A DNA stretch of 7,495 nt from Spirochaetales bacterium (GTDB lineage Bacteria > Spirochaetota > Spirochaetia > SZUA-6), in NCBI GenBank assembly GCA_003233545.1, contig QILZ01000360.1, positions 1 through 7,495 of the forward strand, in the 5' to 3' direction. Made by a program: the position numbers and the translations under genes. The notes beneath the pieces were generated by a model that was not told the origin of the DNA, ran no database searches, and saw nothing but the letters and a program-made list of their open reading frames with translations. This document shows positions 1 to 7,040 of the stretch, piece by piece; the stretch's first letter is position 1, and the number at the start of each line of letters is the position of its first letter.

Positions 1-71
1 CCCAGGTCCAGAATAGATACTTCGCATCCGCCGCAGATATTGAGCCATTCTTCCGCAACTCTTACAGCCAT
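1..71 (-). CDS. mvhG: NiFe hydrogenase small subunit, MvhG-like (N-terminal fragment)
   Basis: Only the first 23 codons plus two bases lie in the window; the rest runs off the left edge. The visible protein starts MAVRVAEEWLN and continues ICGGCEVSILDL. The CGGCE motif (Cys13 and Cys16) is the CxxC that opens the proximal [4Fe-4S] cluster site in small subunits of F420-non-reducing (Mvh) and related NiFe hydrogenases. No twin-arginine signal is present, so it should be cytoplasmic, as Mvh enzymes are. A strong ribosome binding site (AAGGGGG, 77-83) lies 5 nt before the ATG, which supports this start. It follows the 64-codon gene by 17 nt and is the last visible gene of the hdrCBA-mvhD operon. 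A large subunit (mvhA) would be expected next, outside the window. The fragment is short, but the motif and context agree. Confidence 0.85.
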   Translation of the reverse strand, partial: MAVRVAEEWLNICGGCEVSILDL

Positions 72-88
72 ATTTTCCCCCTTATTAA

Positions 89-283
89 TTAAATTGGATT
101 ATTCCCTAAATCAATTTCCTTGACCACTCTTCTCGTGTATACAAGATTTTTCCCCTTATCCTTGATCAGCCTTGTTTCAAAATTATTTTTCCTATAATCA
201 TCACTCACCCTTTGTGCCTTTTCCTCTCCGTACTCATTGCCATCCCATATAAACTTTTTACCATCTATCACGCAAACCTTCAT
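89..283 (-). CDS. Small conserved-looking protein of unknown function between mvhD and mvhG
   Basis: This encodes 64 residues that I do not recognise as a named family. The start is convincing: an AGGAG-type ribosome binding site (about 286-291) sits a few bases before the ATG. The gene is 10 nt after mvhD and 17 nt before mvhG, so it is almost certainly co-transcribed and translated with the hydrogenase-Hdr genes. The protein is very polar and rich in Lys, Glu, Asp and Arg. It has a single cysteine (Cys4), no membrane segment and no signal peptide. The residue pattern suggests a strand pair (about 2-14), a helix (about 19-32) and a second strand pair (about 36-57), but this is only read from the sequence. 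With one cysteine it is unlikely to bind a cluster alone. Its position suggests a role in assembling or tuning the MvhDG-Hdr complex; that is inference. Confidence 0.75.
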   Translation of the reverse strand: MKVCVIDGKKFIWDGNEYGEEKAQRVSDDYRKNNFETRLIKDKGKNLVYTRRVVKEIDLGNNPI

Positions 284-293
284 AGTTCTCCTC

Positions 294-707
294 TTACTTA
301 AAAGGGTTTGGCCCCAGGCTTTTAAGCTCTTTTACCATACCTGTAACTATCCCTGCAAATCTCTCTGCTTCTGAAGCCGAAACCCATTCCAGCCGGTATC
401 TTTCAGGTTCGAGACCGTAATCTTCGAGCATAAGATTAATAGCCTCTGCTCTTTTTTCCGCCTTAAGGTTTCCTTCGCGGTAATGACAATCACCCGGATG
501 ACACCCACACATCAAAACCCCATCCGCACCTTTTGTAAGGGCTTCGATAACAAAGTTAGGATGAACCATGCCGGAGCACATAACTCTTATAATCCTGATA
601 TTCGTCGGATACTGTATCCTCGATATACCTGCAAGATCCGCTCCGGCATAGGAGCACCAGTTGCAGCAAAATGCAATAATCAATGGTTCGAATTCATTAT
701 TTTCCAT
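294..707 (-). CDS. mvhD: MvhD-type [2Fe-2S] electron-transfer subunit linking hydrogenase to HdrA
   Basis: The 137-residue protein matches the MvhD/FlpD family in length and motifs. It has CCNWCSYAGAD (Cys14, Cys15, Cys18), a central CSG (Cys44) and CGCHPGDCHY (Cys67, Cys69, Cys74). In this family four of the cysteines hold one [2Fe-2S] cluster that carries electrons from a hydrogenase or formate dehydrogenase to HdrA. There is no signal peptide or membrane segment, so it is cytoplasmic. The ATG lies 3 nt after the hdrA stop with only a weak upstream purine stretch, so translation is probably coupled to hdrA. In some HdrA proteins MvhD is fused to the C-terminus; here it is separate. The presence of mvhG downstream says the electron donor is H2 through an Mvh-type hydrogenase rather than formate. 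Confidence 0.95.
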   Translation of the reverse strand: MENNEFEPLIIAFCCNWCSYAGADLAGISRIQYPTNIRIIRVMCSGMVHPNFVIEALTKGADGVLMCGCHPGDCHYREGNLKAEKRAEAINLMLEDYGLEPERYRLEWVSASEAERFAGIVTGMVKELKSLGPNPFK

Positions 708-710
708 AGT

Positions 711-3700
711 TTAATATCCGATCGCCGTTTCTACCTGAGCCATAATCTGTTCAGGTTTGAAATTTTTCACATAAATTCCCTTTTTGGGACAGGTAGCCAT
801 ACATATTCCACATCCCGCACAGAGGGATTTATCAACCTCGACAGTCTTTTTTACCGTACCCTGATACATATACTCTAAAAGTGTAATTGCATTATTCGGA
901 CATGGGCTGACACAGTAAGCACAGCCATCACAGTTATCATCCAGAACGTGAGATATCTTCGCTTCTATCTCTTTTTCATCTCTCCCAATAACCCTCCATG
1001 CAGCCATTGCAGCTGCTTCTGCGCTGGTTATAGTCTCCTCAAAGCTTTTCGGATAGTGAGCGAGACCGCACAGATAAACTCCTGCAGCAGCACATTCCAG
1101 CGGATTTAGTTTTATATGCTTTTCAAGAAAGAACCCATCCTTCGACAGAGGGATTTTAACCAATTTGCTTATATCCTCGTTATCCTCAGAAGGAACCGGT
1201 CCTGCAGAAAGCACTGCATAGTCTGCGTTTATATCTAACTCTGTATTTAAACTTGTATCCTTAACCCTTACCCTGAGATGCGGATCACCTTCGGAAATAA
1301 CCGGTTTTAAATCCTCATCGTAACGGATAAAAATCACACCCTTTTGTCGTGCTTCACGATAGTAAAGCTCATAAAATCCATACGTTCTGATATCTCTGTA
1401 AAGAATAAATATATTTATTTCGGGATTTATCTCCTTTAATTTTAAAGCATTTTTTATAGCCTGCATACAACAGATACGGGAACAGAAAGAATTTTTCTCA
1501 TTCCTCGCGCCCACACATTGAATCATCACGATCGTCCTGATATCATCGACAGGAAAGTGTGTATCGAGAGCAATCTTTCCTTCAAGTTCAACCTGGGTTA
1601 AAACCCTCTTATCCTGACCATAGAGATACTCTCCCTCAGGTTTATATTCCATCCCTCCGGTAGCAACTATAATCACTCCGTGTTCAATTTCTTCCCGGGC
1701 GCTGCCGTTTGAGATCAAAGTTTTAAATTTTCCGACCGAGCCATTAACCTCCTCGATTTTTGCATTTTTATATACATGAATATTGTTTTTCCCATTTATA
1801 TTCCCAATAAGCTCTTTTAATCTTTTTTGAGAATCAAAACCATCGAGCTTATAATAAAGCTTTCTCGAATTTCCTCCCAGCTCCTTATCTTTCTCTACGA
1901 GGTATGTTTTTACTCCATATTTAGATAACGACAGTGCAGCAGTCATTCCTGCTAACCCGCCTCCGATAACCAGAGCATTTTGATTTATCTTCATCCTGTC
2001 GGGATAAAGCTCTTCGAGCAGCCTGGCTTTTGCAACCGCCATAGCAACAAGGCCTTTTGCCTTGATAGTTGCTTTTTCCGGCTGATACATATGTGGCCAG
2101 GAACACTGGTCCCGAATATTCGCCATTTCAAAAAGGTATGGATTTAAACCGGATTCTCTTAAGGTGTCCTGAAATAATGCCTCATGGGTTCTTGGTGAGC
2201 ACGAAGCTACCACAACACGGTTGAGTTTTTCCTTTTCTATAGCTTCACGTATTTTTTCCGCCGTATCTGTAGAACACGTATAGAGATTATCCACGGCATA
2301 AACAACATCGGGCAGTGTTCCGGCAAAATTCCTTACCTCGGGCACATTGACAACCCCGCCGATATTTTTCCCGCAGTGGCATATAAAAACACCGACCCGC
2401 GGATTTTCTCCCGCAACATCCCTCTCGGATGGATATTCCTCGGGTTTTATCAAATTTCCACGGGCATCGATAAGAAGCTCCATCGCTTTAGAACTTGCTG
2501 CACTTGCCTGTATCACTGTTTCAGGTATATCCTTAGGCCCTGAAATTGTACCTATTACATATATTCCTTCTTTATCTGTTTTAACGGGCTCGAAAGGACT
2601 GGTCCGGCAGTAGCTGCTCTCATCCAGCGTGATACCTGCTTTTTCCGAGAGTTCTTTGATATCAGAATCCGGCTGCAGGCCCACCAACATGACCACTAAA
2701 TCAAAGGTATCTTCCTTTATTTCATTCTCATTGTTCAGATACTTGATCTTTAAATTATGTGTGGCAGGTACCTCTTTTATCGATGAAGGGCGGCATTTGA
2801 CAAACCTTATTCCACTCTTCTTTGCTTTATTATAATAGTCTTCATAACCCTTGCCGAATGCACGAAGATCGGTATAAAAAATTGTACACTCCAGATCTTT
2901 CTTGTGCTCCTTTGCAATGGTTGCTTCTTTTATAGCAGCCATGCAGCATACGGAAGAACAGTAACCGGTTTCTGTATTCCTCGAGCCTATACACTGAATA
3001 AATGCAACCTTTTCCGGTTCTGTTTCATCCGAAGGTCTTACCACTTTTCCCCTGAAGGGACCGGATGCACTTAAAATTCTCTCAAACTGTAGTGATGTAA
3101 TTACATTGGGGTAACGTTTATAACCATATTCCTTTTTAAGGTCAGGATCAAAAATATTATTGCCCGAAGCCAGAATAATTGCCCCGACATCGATATCAAC
3201 CAGGGATTCCTGCGGCATATCGTGGTTAATCGCGTTAGGACCGCACACCTCGACACACTCCATACACTCGGAGCATATCCCGCAGTTTAAACAACGCTGT
3301 GCTTCTTTTAAAGCCTGTTCCTCTGTAAATACAGACTCGACCTCGCTAAAGTCGTTTGTGTAATTCTTTTCTGTTTCGTGTCCATTGGTATTCTGTCTCT
3401 TTTCCCTGCTTTTTATTTGCTTTATAATCTCTTCCTGAGACAGGTCAACTTTATAAAGAGGAACTTCAGGCTGTTTTATCTCCTCGCCCTTTAAATATCT
3501 ATCGATGGAAATTGCAGCCTTCTGACCGGCAGAGATAGCATCGACCACAAATTTTGTTCCGCTTACCACATCCCCGCCTGCAAATACACCGGCCTTTGAG
3601 GTAGCAAGGGTATCCTTGTCAACCTTAATTGTCCCGGATTTTGTCAGTTCGATTCCTTCATGAATAAATGAAAGCTCCGGGGATTGACCGATTGCAAAAA

Positions 3701-5150
3701 TTACCGTGTCCGCTTCGATTATATGCCCGGTGCCTTCGATTACATCCATATCCGGTATTCCATTCTCATCGAACCCATGGAAATTTACATTAACACATGC
3801 TGTACCTGTAAGGTGGTTATCCACAGAGGTTATTTCCAGGAAAGCATGTTCATTAAAAATAGTAATCCCTTCACTTTCCGTATTTTTAATCTCCTCAGGA
3901 TCAGCAGTCATTTTTTCCCTTGACTCGAGGCAGGCAATCCGGACACGCTTTGCACCCAATCTCACTGCAGTGCGGGCAACATCCATAGCTACATTACCAC
4001 CTCCGAGCACAAGGAGTCTTTCCCCGATGACAACCTTTTCTTTCAGTGCAACAGAACGTAAAAAATCCAAACCTATCAAAACATCAGGCAGGTCAGAGCC
4101 CGGAATCTTAAGTTTTTTACCGGCCTGTGTTCCGGCAGCAATAAAAATTGCCCTGTATCCATCCTTAAAAAGGTCGTCGATGCTTTCTATTCTATGATTG
4201 GTTTTAACTTCGATACCATCCGTTAAAATGTTCCGGATATCCCATTTTAACCTTTCCGGAGGGAGCCTGAAATCCGGAATACCATACCGCAGCATCCCTC
4301 CTGTCCCGGCAAGAGCTTCGAATATTGTTACCCGATATCCCCCGGCCCTTAAATCTCTTGCAGCAGTCAAACCTGCCGGACCCGAACCAATTACAGCTAC
4401 TGCATTCGAATCTGTAATTTCCGGTACTCCATTCTCAATCCTGATTTTATTCTCATATGCCCAGTCAGCGATAAATCTCTTTAAATTCTTTATAGAAACA
4501 GATTCGTCGACCTTCTGTCTTGTGCACTCTTCCTCACAGTAATGCTTACACACCCGACCGCATACAGAGGGAAAGGGGTTGTCGCGAATTATCGTTTTAT
4601 AGGCATCTTCGTATCTTTTTTCTCTGATAAGTGCAATATAACCCTGCGCTTTCTGCCCGGCGGGGCAGGCCCAACGGCAGGGAGAATGTCCCAATTTGTT
4701 TATTACAAAACTCGATGGAATTGCCTGAGGATATCTTCTGTATATCGCTTTATTTGAGGCAAGTCCCAGATTATAATCGGATAAAACCTCTACAGGACAT
4801 TTCTGTTCACAATCACCACAGCCTGTACATTTATCCTCATCGACATACCTCGCTTTTTTTCTCAAGGTAACTGTAAAGTTCCCCGGCTTTCCTCTGATCG
4901 ACTCAACTTTACTTAAAGTAATTAGCTCTATATCTTTATGGCGGCCAATTTCAACTAACCTGGGAGCCATACTGCACATTGCACAGTCATCGGTCGGAAA
5001 GGTTTTATCGAGCTGGCTCATCATTCCGCCTATGCAGGATTTTCGATCCGCAAGATAAACCTTTATACCGGTATTGGCAAGATCGAGGGATGCCTGCATG
5101 CCACCTATGCCACCCCCGACAACTAATACCGCCCCGACTTTTTCAGACAT
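711..5150 (-). CDS. hdrA: Giant HdrA: tandem HdrA fusion with an inserted NfnB/GltD-like NAD(P)H module
   Basis: The 1479-residue protein is well over twice a usual HdrA (about 650). Module 1 starts directly at an FAD Rossmann fold (GGGIGG, 12-17), has CAMC (56-59) and a first ferredoxin motif (Cys108, 111, 114, 118). Residues about 152-618 are an NfnB/GltD/SfrB-like unit: cluster cysteines 158, 162, 197, 201, 205 and 209, FAD motif GSGPAG (255-260), nucleotide-binding GGGNVAMD (383-390), and FAD motif AGGD (524-527). The second ferredoxin motif (Cys626, 629, 632, 636) then resumes module 1, with IQCIGSRN and CSSVCCM (731-737). Module 2 starts near 917 with ICHCGKNIGG, then SCSPRTHE, a third FAD motif GGGLAG (1063-1068), CSRICCM (1223-1229) and two C-terminal [4Fe-4S] motifs (1407-1417, 1444-1454). 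It is the predicted flavin bifurcation core, cytoplasmic. The start overlaps hdrB by 8 nt and has AGGA at about 5160-5163. NAD(P)H use is inferred from the inserted fold. Confidence 0.95.
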   Translation of the reverse strand: MSEKVGAVLVVGGGIGGMQASLDLANTGIKVYLADRKSCIGGMMSQLDKTFPTDDCAMCSMAPRLVEIGRHKDIELITLSKVESIRGKPGNFTVTLRKKARYVDEDKCTGCGDCEQKCPVEVLSDYNLGLASNKAIYRRYPQAIPSSFVINKLGHSPCRWACPAGQKAQGYIALIREKRYEDAYKTIIRDNPFPSVCGRVCKHYCEEECTRQKVDESVSIKNLKRFIADWAYENKIRIENGVPEITDSNAVAVIGSGPAGLTAARDLRAGGYRVTIFEALAGTGGMLRYGIPDFRLPPERLKWDIRNILTDGIEVKTNHRIESIDDLFKDGYRAIFIAAGTQAGKKLKIPGSDLPDVLIGLDFLRSVALKEKVVIGERLLVLGGGNVAMDVARTAVRLGAKRVRIACLESREKMTADPEEIKNTESEGITIFNEHAFLEITSVDNHLTGTACVNVNFHGFDENGIPDMDVIEGTGHIIEADTVIFAIGQSPELSFIHEGIELTKSGTIKVDKDTLATSKAGVFAGGDVVSGTKFVVDAISAGQKAAISIDRYLKGEEIKQPEVPLYKVDLSQEEIIKQIKSREKRQNTNGHETEKNYTNDFSEVESVFTEEQALKEAQRCLNCGICSECMECVEVCGPNAINHDMPQESLVDIDVGAIILASGNNIFDPDLKKEYGYKRYPNVITSLQFERILSASGPFRGKVVRPSDETEPEKVAFIQCIGSRNTETGYCSSVCCMAAIKEATIAKEHKKDLECTIFYTDLRAFGKGYEDYYNKAKKSGIRFVKCRPSSIKEVPATHNLKIKYLNNENEIKEDTFDLVVMLVGLQPDSDIKELSEKAGITLDESSYCRTSPFEPVKTDKEGIYVIGTISGPKDIPETVIQASAASSKAMELLIDARGNLIKPEEYPSERDVAGENPRVGVFICHCGKNIGGVVNVPEVRNFAGTLPDVVYAVDNLYTCSTDTAEKIREAIEKEKLNRVVVASCSPRTHEALFQDTLRESGLNPYLFEMANIRDQCSWPHMYQPEKATIKAKGLVAMAVAKARLLEELYPDRMKINQNALVIGGGLAGMTAALSLSKYGVKTYLVEKDKELGGNSRKLYYKLDGFDSQKRLKELIGNINGKNNIHVYKNAKIEEVNGSVGKFKTLISNGSAREEIEHGVIIVATGGMEYKPEGEYLYGQDKRVLTQVELEGKIALDTHFPVDDIRTIVMIQCVGARNEKNSFCSRICCMQAIKNALKLKEINPEINIFILYRDIRTYGFYELYYREARQKGVIFIRYDEDLKPVISEGDPHLRVRVKDTSLNTELDINADYAVLSAGPVPSEDNEDISKLVKIPLSKDGFFLEKHIKLNPLECAAAGVYLCGLAHYPKSFEETITSAEAAAMAAWRVIGRDEKEIEAKISHVLDDNCDGCAYCVSPCPNNAITLLEYMYQGTVKKTVEVDKSLCAGCGICMATCPKKGIYVKNFKPEQIMAQVETAIGY

Positions 5151-6006
5151 TGTTTAAGATCCTGTCAGTAGAGACCATATGTTTCTGTAATAATAACTTA
5201 TGCGCAGGAATACCAAATCCGAGACCCATTAATTGGGTAAAATACAGGATAGGCATTTTGAATTCTATCCCATATTCCTTTTCTATTTCTTCCTGCCGCA
5301 TATCAAGATTTGCATGGCATAGAGGACATGCTGCGGCAATAGCATCTGCCCCCAATTGCTTTGCTTCTTTTAATATTTCAAAACTCAGTTTACGTACAAT
5401 ATCGCTTCTTGTTAAGGAAAAAGCTGCCCCGCAGCATTCGGTTTTATACGCCCAATCGATGGTTTCTATTCCGAATGCCTGTAAAATCTTATCCATACTC
5501 TGAGGATATTCACATTCGTCGAACTGCATTACTTTCGGAGGACGGGTCAGGAGGCAGCCATAATAACAGGCCACCTTAAGTCCGGATATATCCCGCTTTA
5601 TAAATTTCGGAGTTTCATTAAGTATACCTGTCCTCGAAAAGATTTCCAGAGGATGACAAACATTTATATCCACTGTTAATTCTTTACCAATTATTTTTTT
5701 AACTTTTTCAAGCAGATCGGGGCTGCTTTTAACCTCCGACTGGGCACTCTTGAATCTCGAAAAACAGGAAGCGCACGGAACAACAACCTCTTCCAAATCC
5801 ATCATCTCTACCAATTTCAGATTTTGCAGTGGTAAACTGATCATAAGAAGTTTAGAAAAAGCATGTCCGAATGATGATCCGCAGCAAATCCATTTTTTAG
5901 GCTCATAGAGCTCTATTCCAAGCTTATCACAAACAGCGCGAAAAGAGGCATCATACTCTCTTGCCGTCGAGCGGAGTGAACAGCCGGGGAAATAAGCGTA
6001 CTTCAT
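5143..6006 (-). CDS. hdrB: Heterodisulfide reductase subunit B (HdrB), noncubane [4Fe-4S] protein
   Basis: The 287-residue protein has the two CCG domains of HdrB at standard length. The first uses Cys9, Cys41-Cys42, Cys78 and Cys81; the second uses Cys151 (Cys147 is also near), Cys191-Cys192, Cys227 and Cys230. In methanogen HdrB these sets bind the two noncubane [4Fe-4S] clusters that reduce the CoM-S-S-CoB disulfide; all ligands look intact here. It begins MKYAYFPGCSLR, typical of the family, and has no membrane segment, so it is the soluble HdrABC type. A bacterium without methanogenesis must use another disulfide or acceptor, which this sequence does not identify. The ATG overlaps the hdrC stop (ATGA, 6003-6006) with AGGCGG (6014-6019) upstream, and its own stop lies inside hdrA, so the three are probably made in fixed ratio. 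Confidence 0.96.
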   Translation of the reverse strand: MKYAYFPGCSLRSTAREYDASFRAVCDKLGIELYEPKKWICCGSSFGHAFSKLLMISLPLQNLKLVEMMDLEEVVVPCASCFSRFKSAQSEVKSSPDLLEKVKKIIGKELTVDINVCHPLEIFSRTGILNETPKFIKRDISGLKVACYYGCLLTRPPKVMQFDECEYPQSMDKILQAFGIETIDWAYKTECCGAAFSLTRSDIVRKLSFEILKEAKQLGADAIAAACPLCHANLDMRQEEIEKEYGIEFKMPILYFTQLMGLGFGIPAHKLLLQKHMVSTDRILNNV

Positions 6007-6557
6007 CTCTTTTCCGCCTTTTTTACCCGGGAAAATATATTTTTCATAGATCTGGACCCTTTAAAAGTCGGCAAGAGTTTTAACTTGCCTTTCTTGAACA
6101 TTTTTAAACCCAGTCCCAAATCCCCGGTTAACTGTCCGGTTGAAATCTTTAACATCCCGATAAGACCTGCTTCATACATTCGTCCGAAATGCCGAATATT
6201 TGAGATTCCTTTATGATAAAATGCAGATACCTGGGAATCCCCCGGCTTTATCCCGGATCGATCGGCAATATTCTTTAATGAATCCATTACCTTGACCAAA
6301 TCTATTCCCTGAGGACAGCGTGTTGTACAGGTTTCACATGCGGCGCACAGCCAGATTGTTTTACTTTTTAATACAATCTCTTTTAAACCAAGGCGGGCAT
6401 AATGTATTATCTGGTTAGGCATATAATCCATGAAGGTTGAAACAGGACATCCGCTCGAGCACTTTTTACATTGAAAACAAAGGTTTATATTTTCTCCCGT
6501 TCTTTCATTAAGGTATTTTGCAAAATCTGAAAAATTATCGGCTATGCTAACAACCAT
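6003..6557 (-). CDS. hdrC: Heterodisulfide reductase subunit C (HdrC), 2[4Fe-4S] ferredoxin-like
   Basis: The 184-residue protein carries two classical cluster motifs: Cys27, 30, 33, 37 (CFQCKKCSSGCP) and Cys71, 74, 77, 81 (CAACETCTTRCP). This is the HdrC pattern, and the protein passes electrons from HdrA to HdrB. After about residue 90 it is helical and ends in a strongly basic tail. No membrane span is seen, so it belongs to the soluble HdrABC type and not to the membrane HdrDE type. It is the first recognised gene of the operon and overlaps hdrB by 4 nt. The only sensible start is ATG at 6555-6557. Its ribosome binding site (AGGAAGG, 6570-6576) is 12 nt upstream, slightly long. A leader of about 425 nt separates it from the best promoter. 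Confidence 0.96.
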   Translation of the reverse strand: MVVSIADNFSDFAKYLNERTGENINLCFQCKKCSSGCPVSTFMDYMPNQIIHYARLGLKEIVLKSKTIWLCAACETCTTRCPQGIDLVKVMDSLKNIADRSGIKPGDSQVSAFYHKGISNIRHFGRMYEAGLIGMLKISTGQLTGDLGLGLKMFKKGKLKLLPTFKGSRSMKNIFSRVKKAEKR

Positions 6558-6569
6558 TATCCAGTCTGA

Positions 6570-6576
6570 CCTTCCT
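6570..6576 (-). promoter_or_regulatory. Ribosome binding site of hdrC, with long spacing
   Basis: On the minus strand AGGAAGG lies 12 nt before the hdrC ATG. The match to the anti-Shine-Dalgarno is strong but the spacing is longer than the usual 5-9 nt. No closer in-frame start exists upstream, so this fixes the hdrC start. A short ACCT at the 5' side (about 6583-6586) could pair with AGGT in this site, forming a weak stem that might reduce access; that is inference. Confidence 0.6.
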
Positions 6577-6685
6577 GATTTTAGGTTTTTAGGGAGAATA
6601 AATGCCCGAAACCATAATAATTATTTTTAGTTTCTTTAAACATCGAAGTGAAATACTTAAAAACAAGTGCCGGAGTAACTTTTTT

Positions 6686-6859
6686 TTATCCATTTTTTAA
6701 TATTCTTTGAAAGCTCAAATACTTATTAATCTTTAGGTATCCGGAATTATATCTATAACGAGGTGTGGTTGAGAATTTACACGTTGAAGCAATAAAAGAA
6801 AAGACTGCAACTATTACATTAACACTATTTACAATAAAATATAATCTTATATGATTCAT
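6686..6859 (-). CDS. Candidate 57-codon leader ORF with one predicted membrane helix
   Basis: The ORF lies within the hdrC leader. It opens MNHIRLYFIVNSVNV and its residues about 6-25 form a hydrophobic stretch long enough for one membrane helix, followed by a basic, tyrosine-rich tail (about 28-57). An AGGGA ribosome binding site (6869-6873) lies 9 nt before the ATG. An inverted repeat (ATGATT 6851-6856 / AATCAT 6864-6869) places the ATG in a loop and part of the ribosome binding site in a stem. It ends 128 nt before hdrC. I recognise no family, and the region is AT-rich, where a 57-codon ORF can occur by chance. It is either a real small membrane protein or leader peptide, or noise; I lean slightly to noise. 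Confidence 0.3.
   Translation of the reverse strand: MNHIRLYFIVNSVNVIVAVFSFIASTCKFSTTPRYRYNSGYLKINKYLSFQRILKNG
6746..6775 (-). promoter_or_regulatory. Weaker secondary promoter candidate for hdrC
   Basis: On the minus strand TTCTCA (6770-6775, four of six matches to TTGACA) is followed after 18 nt by a perfect TATAAT (6746-6751). A transcript would begin near 6739 and give hdrC a leader of about 180 nt. It lies inside the candidate 57-codon ORF, so if it is the real start that ORF would not be expressed from it. In AT-rich DNA such matches arise by chance. Confidence 0.25.
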
Positions 6860-6989
6860 TTTAAATCATCCCTAATATTTTATTTTATAGATTGTTGTAA
6901 AATTTAACTGACTACCTGCTGCATTTATAGCATAACGATGAAATTTAATATCTCTACGTTAAACTATCACCTATTTTTTCTATTGTTCT

Positions 6990-7018
6990 ACTATATTTAA
7001 AGATAACCCCTTTGTCAA
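6990..7018 (-). promoter_or_regulatory. Main sigma70-type promoter of the hdrCBA-mvhD operon
   Basis: On the minus strand a perfect TTGACA (7013-7018) is separated by exactly 17 nt from TATAGT (6990-6995, five of six matches to TATAAT). Transcription would begin near 6983, about 425 nt before the hdrC ATG. It is the best promoter match I found in the intergenic region and points at the operon. Two inverted repeats lie 23 and 53 bp upstream of its -35 box and could be activator sites. Strength and use are inferred from sequence only. Confidence 0.65.
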
Positions 7019-7040
7019 GACAATAAATATTTTAACAGCA

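Noticed and set aside
483..878. 131-codon plus-strand ORF opposite mvhD and the hdrA end
   Set aside because: It lies wholly opposite well-supported mvhD and hdrA coding sequence, has no recognisable family and no promoter context; it is an antisense shadow.
2390..2470. Junction of the two HdrA modules as an assembly or frameshift artefact
   Set aside because: The frame continues without stops through a plausible linker, module 2 begins with its natural N-terminal motif, and the modules complement each other. A true fusion is more likely, though read mapping would settle it.
3706..4542. Plus-strand ORFs of 163 and 114 codons opposite the GltD-like part of hdrA
   Set aside because: Both mirror a coding strand with intact FAD and NAD(P) motifs. 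Their low-complexity Ser/Pro/Ile-rich products are typical of antisense frames.
4979..5503. 174-codon plus-strand ORF across the hdrA/hdrB junction
   Set aside because: It is antisense to the HdrA N-terminus and HdrB C-terminus, both of which are certain; no domain or start signal supports it.
6581..6643. 20-codon minus-strand ORF just before hdrC, as a leader peptide
   Set aside because: No ribosome binding site, no run of regulatory codons and no attenuator-like hairpin with a T-run follows it.
6671..6687. Possible terminator at the plus-strand T-run (6680-6687)
   Set aside because: Only a four-pair AAGT/ACTT stem precedes the T-run, too weak for an intrinsic terminator, and no plus-strand gene ends here.
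6602..6700. 32-codon plus-strand ORF starting MPETIIII with AGGGAG 5 nt upstream
   Set aside because: The ribosome binding site is good, but the ORF is very short, lacks a promoter I can see, and runs antisense to the hdrC leader. Chance is the simpler explanation.
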